A DNA stretch of 9,503 bases from Candidatus Woesearchaeota archaeon CG08_land_8_20_14_0_20_47_9 (lineage in GTDB: Archaea > Nanobdellota > Nanobdellia > Woesearchaeales > CG1-02-47-18). Positions 5,009-9,503 of this stretch are shown here, piece after piece. The notes under the pieces are model-generated. The model worked only from the letters and a program-made list of their open reading frames with translations. It was not told the DNA's origin and made no database searches. The stretch spans positions 1 to 9,503 of the forward strand of contig PEYS01000065.1 in the NCBI GenBank assembly GCA_002763335.1, read 5' to 3'. Position 1 is the first letter of the stretch. Every line of letters starts with the position of its first letter. Made by a program: the position numbers and the translations under genes.

Positions 5009-5173
5009 ATGGATTTTTGTAAGGTATGCGGTGCAGAGTTTGATGTGCCTGACGACATTGTTCTGTGTTCACACCATGATGGCTTTGTCCACCTGGGGTG
5101 TTGCATTAATAACTGCAGCTGGGATAAGAGGCCATGCCAGCATGCAAAGGCGGTCCTGCATAAAATGGAGTGA
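5009..5173 (+). CDS. Small RING-like zinc-finger protein (54 residues)
   Basis: The frame reads from ATG to TGA for 54 codons and is strikingly rich in Cys and His. C4-x2-C7 is followed by C20-x7-H28-x2-C31 (or C32), then C36 and C43-x-H45. The order and spacing resemble a prokaryotic RING or treble-clef finger (CKVCG ... VLCSHHDGFVHLGCC), with enough ligands for two zinc ions. GGGGGTTGATC five bases upstream and a TATA box near 4958 support expression. Its stop codon touches the stop codon of the convergent HerA-like gene with no spacer. RING-like fingers mediate protein or nucleic-acid contacts. A link to ubiquitin-type modification would be speculation, as no partner genes are visible. Confidence 0.8.
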   Translation: MDFCKVCGAEFDVPDDIVLCSHHDGFVHLGCCINNCSWDKRPCQHAKAVLHKME

Positions 5174-6736
5174 TCAGATTCCAGTCTTCACGCCCTCAAA
5201 GCTGTTCTTATATTTCTCAGCATTCACCCTGTTCTGGGTCTCTATAACGAGGCTTTCAAACAAGGGCAGCTTTACAGGCAGGGCAAACCTAGCAAAGCTA
5301 GATGATATGATTGCCTCGCCCATGCCCAGGCTAGCTATGTTACGGTCATCGTCCTTCAGGTCCTGAGGGGCGCTCTCAATGATTGCCTGCCTCTCAGATG
5401 CCATCTCAAGCCCCATTATCACCTTTGTGCTCATGTTTGCGAGAATCTCTTTGGTTATAAGCGAGGGAAGCTGGGTTATTGCAGTCAGGCCCACCCTGAA
5501 CTTACGCCCCTCTCTGGCAATTGTCGAGAATATGTTAGGGCCCTCCTCAAGGGCAGCCTTGCCGATAACCCTCGGTGCTTCTTCAAGAACAATGCTGATA
5601 ACAGGCCTCTGATTAAGCATGCCCTGGTTTTTATGATGCCTGTACCTCTTCAGGATTTCGGTAGCAATAATGCTTCCGATAAGCACCTCTAACTGGCCTG
5701 AGAATCCTGAGGTGTCAATGATAACTGTCTTTGCAGCCTCGAGCTCAGCTATAATGTCCTTCAGCGTATTCATGCCGGCTTGGTCATCAAAAACCCCCTT
5801 GCAGAGGATCCTGCCCTCCCTGAACTGGATGTCAAGCAGAGGCGTGATCTTGCGCTTAAGCACAATAAGTGTGCCCTCGCTAAAGCCTTCAAGCTCAGCA
5901 TCGCTTGCAATCGCTTTAATCCAGTCCCTACCGTAATGCTTATAGAATGCGTAGAGGGCCTCGCCCTGGGCCTCAGAGAGCCTAAGCACACCACTGAAGT
6001 GGGCAGGCTTCACAAGCCCGAGGTTAATCTTCAGGGTCTTTGCGCCAGCAGGGGGGTATGGAGAGTAATACACGACATCCTCCTTGTTTGGATGATCCTT
6101 CATGCCTATCCTGTTTCTGCCGAAATACTCGTCATGCGGGTCAAGAACCAGCACTCCTGCATACCCCTTGCCTATAGTGCTCCAGATCATGCATAATGCA
6201 AGGTTTGATTTGCCCCTTCCTGTCTGGGCAGAGATAAGCACGTGATGCGAGAGCACCAGGCTGCCATCGAGGAAGGCTGCACAGTCAAGCACCCTTGAGC
6301 CTGAGCGTATGTTACCCAGGAAGAGGGGGTTAGCAGGCTTTTTTAAAAACCCCAGGTCCTGGGCATTGACCTCCCGCACATCAGAGAAGAACTCAGGAAG
6401 CCTCTTGCAGAGGGATACCCTGTTTTTATCAACAAAAGCAAGGCTCTTCATTGAGGCGAGGGTATAGCTTCTTAATTCGCGGTCAAAGAACTCCAGGTCA
6501 GAGCTGGTCTCAAGCTTAATTCCTGATGCAAGCTCCAGGTGCTGCTGCGAGAGTTGGCTCCCATAGCTGAGGTCAAATACCTGGAGGAGCATGTTGCCTT
6601 CGGGGAGGTCGGCAACAGCGAGCTCGCCAAGCTCAAGTTTATAGCCTGCTTTCTGCCTCACAATAAGCCTGCCGAATCCCCCCCAGATGATCTTTCCAAT
6701 AACCCCCATCTCACCAGCAGGGGAGTGATAACGCAT
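5174..6736 (-). CDS. herA: HerA-like hexameric DNA translocase/helicase ATPase
   Basis: This 520-residue protein is of the HerA/FtsK superfamily. The N terminus (MGVIGKIIWGG, residues 10-20) fits a HAS-barrel. The RecA-like core has Walker A AQTGRGKS (170-177), a conserved strand VLVLDPHDEY (195-204), the Walker B VLEEAPRVI (383-391), and the family block AREGRKFRVGL with TQLPS (408-425), which holds the probable arginine finger. In archaea HerA forms a hexamer that pumps DNA and stimulates the NurA nuclease in end resection with Mre11-Rad50. nurA lies 1.5 kb away on the same strand, and mre11 and rad50 are not in the window. Transcription likely starts near 6753 from the palindromic TATA box shared with the divergent gene. 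ATG 6736 is used; an in-frame ATG at 6709 is also credible because the HAS-barrel begins there. Confidence 0.9.
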   Translation of the reverse strand: MRYHSPAGEMGVIGKIIWGGFGRLIVRQKAGYKLELGELAVADLPEGNMLLQVFDLSYGSQLSQQHLELASGIKLETSSDLEFFDRELRSYTLASMKSLAFVDKNRVSLCKRLPEFFSDVREVNAQDLGFLKKPANPLFLGNIRSGSRVLDCAAFLDGSLVLSHHVLISAQTGRGKSNLALCMIWSTIGKGYAGVLVLDPHDEYFGRNRIGMKDHPNKEDVVYYSPYPPAGAKTLKINLGLVKPAHFSGVLRLSEAQGEALYAFYKHYGRDWIKAIASDAELEGFSEGTLIVLKRKITPLLDIQFREGRILCKGVFDDQAGMNTLKDIIAELEAAKTVIIDTSGFSGQLEVLIGSIIATEILKRYRHHKNQGMLNQRPVISIVLEEAPRVIGKAALEEGPNIFSTIAREGRKFRVGLTAITQLPSLITKEILANMSTKVIMGLEMASERQAIIESAPQDLKDDDRNIASLGMGEAIISSSFARFALPVKLPLFESLVIETQNRVNAEKYKNSFEGVKTGI

Positions 6737-6774
6737 ATTAAAAGGTATCCACTACGCCCATGTGCTCACAAAAA

Positions 6775-6784
6775 CTATTTAAGG
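6775..6784. promoter_or_regulatory. Shared, palindromic TATA box between herA and the divergent gene
   Basis: CTATTTAAGG reads as a TATA-like box in both directions (CCTTAAATAG on the minus strand). Counting about 26 bases each way predicts starts near 6753 for herA and near 6805 for the gene at 6819. This leaves short leaders of about 17 and 14 bases. One box serving both genes would couple their expression or make them compete for the same TBP site. Confidence 0.5.
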
Positions 6785-6818
6785 CAGTCAGCTTATTTTT
6801 TTATCAGGGGGACGGATT

Positions 6819-7841
6819 GTGATTGATCTTAAGGGAGTTGCTGGCCTTTTCAGGAGAGGCAGTTCAAGAGGAGGCACTGCTGAGATAAGTTCTAGGGCTC
6901 TGCCAGATATCCCAAAGAACATAATAAAGGGCTCGGAGGATGTGTCTGAGCAGCCTAAGGCTGCTGCTCACAAAGAGGCACCGCAGGAGGCCAGCCTTGA
7001 TACAGGTGCAGCTGCAGAGCCGCCTCAGAGCCTCCCAAGGCTTAGGCAGGAAGAGCTTAAGCAGGAAGAAAAACATGCCATGCCCACCAAGGAAGAGCAG
7101 GTTACCTCAAACCTGCGCACATGTCCTCAGGAGGCATTCAGCAGGCCTCAACCACAGCCTGCTGAGATAAGGCATGTAATGCAAAACTACAGTCACAGGG
7201 ATTATCGTATGCCAAGCGCCTTTAACCTTAACCCTGGGGAATCGCAGCTCCCTGAGAGCTTCTTTTCAGACCTGCTGACACACCTTAAGAAAGAGGAGGG
7301 GCTCCTTGAGAACAAGTCCATCTCAAGCCACAGCCTGCTTTCAAGAAACCTGCTTGATGAGATGAAGGACTTCTGGACAGACCGCAAACACAACATAGCA
7401 AAAATCAGGCATGAGAGCAGGGTGGAAGAGGACCTTCTCACATGCCTAGATGAGCTACGCCAACTGGAATCAGAATGGCAGCAGTACGAGATACTGCTCA
7501 ATGAAACGCGGCAGAACATGCAGCAGAAGGAGAGGGAGATAGAGGAGAAGATAACAGGTCTTAATAACATGCTGCGTAGATACAGCTTTGAAAAGAAGGT
7601 AAGCCCGAAACACTACTTCTATCTCTCTAATAGCGGGATTATAAGAAACCTCAGCGAGCTCGTAAAGGGACTCAAGGGCATGGATGACGCCACCTTCAAC
7701 CATCACGTTACAGACGAACGTAATGACTTCTCAACATGGATAAAAGACGTGATGGGTGATGAGAGACTCGCGTCAAGGATAAGCGGGAAGCTGGAGAGGC
7801 AGAGGATGATACACCTTCTCGAATCAGAACGAGGGCTTTGA
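6819..7841 (+). CDS. Coiled-coil protein with conserved C-terminal domain (DUF5752-like)
   Basis: This 340-residue protein has three regions. Residues 20-145 are low-complexity and rich in Gln, Glu, Pro and Ala, so probably disordered. About 146-258 is helical, with a strong coiled coil from 200 (EEDLLTCLDELRQLESEWQQ, then ETRQNMQQKEREIEEKI). Residues 264-336 form a compact domain with YFYLSNSG, LSELVKGLKGM, FNHHV, RNDFSTWIKDVMGDERLA. From memory this resembles the archaeal DUF5752 domain; its function is not known to me. The GTG start has GGGGGA six bases upstream (6807-6812). It is divergent from herA, apparently through a shared TATA box, and convergent with nurA. The context suggests a partner or scaffold of the HerA-NurA machine, but this is inference. 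No signal peptide or catalytic motif is seen. Confidence 0.85.
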   Translation: MIDLKGVAGLFRRGSSRGGTAEISSRALPDIPKNIIKGSEDVSEQPKAAAHKEAPQEASLDTGAAAEPPQSLPRLRQEELKQEEKHAMPTKEEQVTSNLRTCPQEAFSRPQPQPAEIRHVMQNYSHRDYRMPSAFNLNPGESQLPESFFSDLLTHLKKEEGLLENKSISSHSLLSRNLLDEMKDFWTDRKHNIAKIRHESRVEEDLLTCLDELRQLESEWQQYEILLNETRQNMQQKEREIEEKITGLNNMLRRYSFEKKVSPKHYFYLSNSGIIRNLSELVKGLKGMDDATFNHHVTDERNDFSTWIKDVMGDERLASRISGKLERQRMIHLLESERGL

Positions 7842-7912
7842 ATGCAGTCATTCCATCGGTGTGCTCACGAGCGTTTGATTCCATTCGGCCACGAGAAAAC
7901 AAAGCGTTTGGG

Positions 7913-8008
7913 CTTGCCTTACGGCAAGTACGAATACCTTGGTCTTCTGGACCTGCCTTACGGCAGGTACGAGAAGACCTCCGGTCTTCTGGACTTACCT
8001 TCGGTAAG
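7913..8008. repeat. Three imperfect tandem hairpin units with compensatory changes
   Basis: Three units about 39-42 bases apart each carry a six-base stem with a TTAC or TTC loop. The stems are CTTGCC/GGCAAG (7913-7928), CCTGCC/GGCAGG (7952-7967) and CTTACC/GGTAAG (7994-8008). Where one arm changes, the other changes to match, so pairing rather than sequence is kept. The middle unit is enclosed by a longer stem, GGTCTTCT (7941-7948) with AGAAGACC (7972-7979). A second GGTCTTCT at 7983-7990 can pair with the same 3' arm, giving two mutually exclusive folds. This lies just after the stop of the coiled-coil gene, in the 372-base spacer before the convergent nurA. Confidence 0.7.
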
Positions 8009-8009
8009 A

Positions 8010-8042
8010 GTCAAAAGCTCGCTCGGAAGGCGAGCTTTTGAC
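8010..8042. repeat. 13-base-pair hairpin
   Basis: GTCAAAAGCTCGC (8010-8022) and GCGAGCTTTTGAC (8030-8042) are perfect reverse complements around a seven-base loop (TCGGAAG). The arm resembles those at 223-249 and 8046-8125, which links it to the same hairpin family. It is placed where it could stop or protect transcripts from either convergent gene. Confidence 0.7.
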
Positions 8043-8045
8043 GTT

Positions 8046-8125
8046 CAAAAATTCGCCGTGTCAAAGCGAGGGGCGTAAAGCCACGGCCTTTAGGCCGCGG
8101 ATAGCCCTGAGCAGGCGAATTTTTG
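8046..8125. ncRNA. Long structured hairpin, candidate RNA element
   Basis: The outer arms CAAAAATTCGCC (8046-8057) and GGCGAATTTTTG (8114-8125) pair perfectly over 12 bases. Inside, GGGC (8071-8074) pairs with GCCC (8104-8107), and CCACGGCC/GGCCGCGG (8081-8100) forms a GC-rich stem with one mismatch and a TTTA loop. The nested stems lie on one axis and make a single hairpin of about 80 bases. The GC-rich apical stem followed by GGATAG recalls the 3'-end RNA structures of IS200/IS605-type elements, but no tnpB or tnpA is present. The element may be a transposon remnant, a non-coding RNA or a bidirectional terminator. Confidence 0.4.
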
Positions 8126-8126
8126 T

Positions 8127-8170
8127 TACTTGTGTCAAGATCGAAAAATAAGCTCGCCCTTCATCGATAT
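8127..8170. repeat. Dispersed repeat, copy B
   Basis: This is the second copy of the repeat at 26-70, in the same orientation, sharing TTGTGTC, GATCGAAAAATAAGC and CGCCCT. It follows directly on the long hairpin at 8046-8125 and lies about 45 bases from the nurA stop. The rest of the spacer to 8213 shows nothing further. Confidence 0.6.
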
Positions 8171-8213
8171 CCTAAAAATGACTGCCCTGCGCAGCAAGGT
8201 TAGCCAAGGACAT

Positions 8214-9221
8214 CTAGCGGTAGGCGATGCTGTTAAGCCTGGTGTGAACATCCTGGCAAATCCCTGTTGTCAGCCCTAACTCTGCCACGAGCAGCCCTGT
8301 CTCACGCTCACCAAGGCGAGCAGCTAGGTCAGCTGCAACAAGCCCGTATGGGTAGCCTGGGAATGCAATGTCTCTTGAATGGAATGCCAGGGCACTGAAC
8401 AGCTTCTCAAGGTCAACACATTGATCATGTGAAACCTCGAATCTGAATACATACCCTGACTCTGGATGAAGCCTGACAAAAAAAACATCAGGCGCCCGCT
8501 CCCTGCGCAGGTGATAGTACCAACAACCTTCAGGAGCACACCTCTTAAGCTGGTCTGCCAGTGAGAGCCCCTCAGATGTAAGCATAACACTCGACTTTGC
8601 GAGGGAACAGACAAGGACATCCTGCCTGGCAGAGTGTTCCAGCAGTCCTGAAATATACGCCTCCTCGTTTGGGAGTGTCCTGGCAAGGCTTCCGTCAAGC
8701 ACCAGTATGCTGCCAGGTTTAAGGGTTTCTGTGAGCTCTGCTGCCAGGGCAAGCTCTGAAAACCGCCTCGCCATATCAGCTATGCGGGCATGCTTTACAA
8801 GGTGATTGCCCTCAGATAACTCGCGGTTTCTTACATCAACCCTGAGGTCATCAGGGTTGAGCAGCCTGCTCCCAATTATCTCTGGCTGTATAACAAGCCT
8901 GCCAGAGTCGTCTTTAACACGCACAATAACATAGAAGCCTTCGCTCTTCTCACGTGCCCTTGAAGTGCCCTCCATCACGACAGCCGTAGCCCTGATAAAA
9001 TAAGCAGACCTCTCAGGCCCTGAGAAGAGGGCTGCACTCCCCCCATCAACAAAGCAGAACCTCAGCTCTGTCAGAGCTGGCTTAAAGGAATGAAAGAAGC
9101 CATCCTTAAAGATCATATCACCACGGAGATCGTCGGCAAGCATGCCATGCTCATGGCAGCAAGCTGCCGCATCTGCTGACAGCTCCCTTATCCTGCGGCT
9201 AAGCTCTTCAATACGAGGCAT
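8214..9221 (-). CDS. nurA: NurA family 5'-3' nuclease
   Basis: NurA is the RNase H-like nuclease that acts with HerA to resect DNA ends in archaea. At 335 residues the length is normal. Manganese-binding and conserved motifs are visible: FVDGG with D59, VLDGSLAR with D176, the LVCSLAKSS segment with K209, and the C-terminal FPGYPYGLVAADLAARLG with D298 near the end. The order and sequence of these blocks identify the family well despite its low overall conservation. A TATA-like box at 9241-9251 predicts a leaderless mRNA from the ATG at 9221. It is on the same strand as herA, but the coiled-coil gene and a structured spacer separate them, so the two are not one simple operon. Confidence 0.9.
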   Translation of the reverse strand: MPRIEELSRRIRELSADAAACCHEHGMLADDLRGDMIFKDGFFHSFKPALTELRFCFVDGGSAALFSGPERSAYFIRATAVVMEGTSRAREKSEGFYVIVRVKDDSGRLVIQPEIIGSRLLNPDDLRVDVRNRELSEGNHLVKHARIADMARRFSELALAAELTETLKPGSILVLDGSLARTLPNEEAYISGLLEHSARQDVLVCSLAKSSVMLTSEGLSLADQLKRCAPEGCWYYHLRRERAPDVFFVRLHPESGYVFRFEVSHDQCVDLEKLFSALAFHSRDIAFPGYPYGLVAADLAARLGERETGLLVAELGLTTGICQDVHTRLNSIAYR

Positions 9222-9240
9222 GAATCATTGTAGCAGACCT

Positions 9241-9251
9241 AATAATAAAAA
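9241..9251 (-). promoter_or_regulatory. Probable TATA box of nurA
   Basis: The minus strand reads TTTTTATTATT, centred about 25 bases before the nurA ATG. The expected transcript would be leaderless. The position, only 33 bases after the stop of the upstream gene, means that read-through from that gene is also possible. Confidence 0.45.
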
Positions 9252-9283
9252 TGTTTGCTCGAGAATTGGCTCTTCATCTTCAC

Positions 9284-9503
9284 TTAAGAGGTGTTCTTCT
9301 GCCCCTCCTTTATCCTCGCCCATCTTTCCTTAGTCTTGCGGCTAAGCTTCTCCTTGATCACCCTCCAGTCACGCCTTATTCTCAGGCGATAGACCTTGCC
9401 CTTTATGGATTCAATTGATCTGCCAAATATCCTGCGGATTTCCTCATCAGAGGTTGTTGGATAGGTCTTTCTAAGAAGATCCTCCTCCTCTGATGTCCAC
9501 GGT
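9284..9503 (-). CDS. SANT/Myb-like DNA-binding protein, C-terminal part
   Basis: The gene runs off the right edge of the window; 73 C-terminal residues are visible, ending in TAA at 9284-9286. The start of the visible part, PWTSEEEDLLRKTYPTTSDE, then IRRIFGRSIESIKGKVYRL, matches the three-helix SANT/Myb helix-turn-helix pattern, with the conserved Trp, acidic turn and third-helix Arg/Lys. The tail is highly basic (RRDWRVIKEKLSRKTKERWARIKEG), which suits DNA contact. Such domains occur in small archaeal proteins of unknown role and in phage or homing-endonuclease contexts. The N terminus is needed to choose between a regulator and a nuclease accessory domain. It lies upstream of nurA on the same strand. 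Confidence 0.75.
   Translation of the reverse strand, partial: PWTSEEEDLLRKTYPTTSDEEIRRIFGRSIESIKGKVYRLRIRRDWRVIKEKLSRKTKERWARIKEGQKNTS

Noticed and set aside
5031..5366. 111-codon plus-strand frame overlapping the zinc-finger gene and the herA 3' end
   Set aside because: It is a shifted frame of the Cys/His-rich gene and then antisense to herA; it has no ribosome binding site and no domain.
7913..8042. CRISPR array
   Set aside because: Units are imperfect, only about 40 bases apart with no unique spacers, and differences between units are compensatory within stems. No cas genes are nearby.
7838..8078. Open plus-strand frames over the hairpin region (LPYGKYEYLGLLDLPYGRY type)
   Set aside because: The apparent repeats in the translation come from the tandem hairpin units; there is no ribosome binding site, and base pairing explains the sequence better.
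8324..8752. 142-codon minus-strand frame inside nurA
   Set aside because: It is an alternative frame of nurA, which has all the family motifs; the alternative shows none.

Overview
The window looks archaeal, most likely from a DPANN-type lineage; a Woesearchaeota-like host is an inference from gene content, not something the sequence proves. Three things point to Archaea. The proteins include a HerA-like hexameric DNA translocase, a NurA nuclease, an archaeal/eukaryotic-type tyrosyl-tRNA synthetase and membrane-anchored pilin-like proteins rich in N-glycosylation sequons. Promoters have archaeal TATA boxes about 26 bases upstream of leaderless or short-leader starts (hicB, the pilin-like pair, TyrRS, nurA). 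Ribosome binding sites, where present, match the archaeal GGAGGTGA core.

Layout, left to right. Positions 1-283 hold no confident gene, but they are dense in structure: short direct repeats, a dispersed repeat, two near-perfect hairpins and a tRNA D-arm-like fragment. The minus strand then carries a class I SAM-dependent methyltransferase (284-841) and a HicBA toxin-antitoxin pair (935-1372). After a repeat-rich spacer (1433-1554) comes a two-gene minus-strand operon (1555-3497) for secreted or surface proteins with pilin-like N termini. A 5'-truncated fragment of another secreted-type gene (3571-3702) sits between that operon and the plus-strand tyrS (3769-4845). A previously easy-to-miss 54-codon zinc-finger (RING-like) gene (5009-5173) abuts, with no spacer, the convergent herA-like gene (5174-6736). 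A palindromic TATA box serves herA and the divergent gene 6819-7841, which encodes a protein with a disordered N terminus, a coiled coil and a conserved C-terminal domain. Between that gene and the convergent nurA (8214-9221) lies a 372-base structured region with covarying hairpins. The window ends inside a minus-strand SANT/Myb-like protein (9284-9503).

How the parts work together. HerA and NurA are known partners in archaeal DNA end resection. Here they bracket an uncharacterised coiled-coil gene, so a HerA / coiled-coil / NurA module is the best candidate for an undescribed functional unit. Separately, the two non-coding regions at 1-283 and 7842-8213 share a dispersed repeat and a family of hairpin arms of the form TCAAAA-N3-CGC. 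This suggests a repeated structural element that sits at gene 3' ends in this genome.
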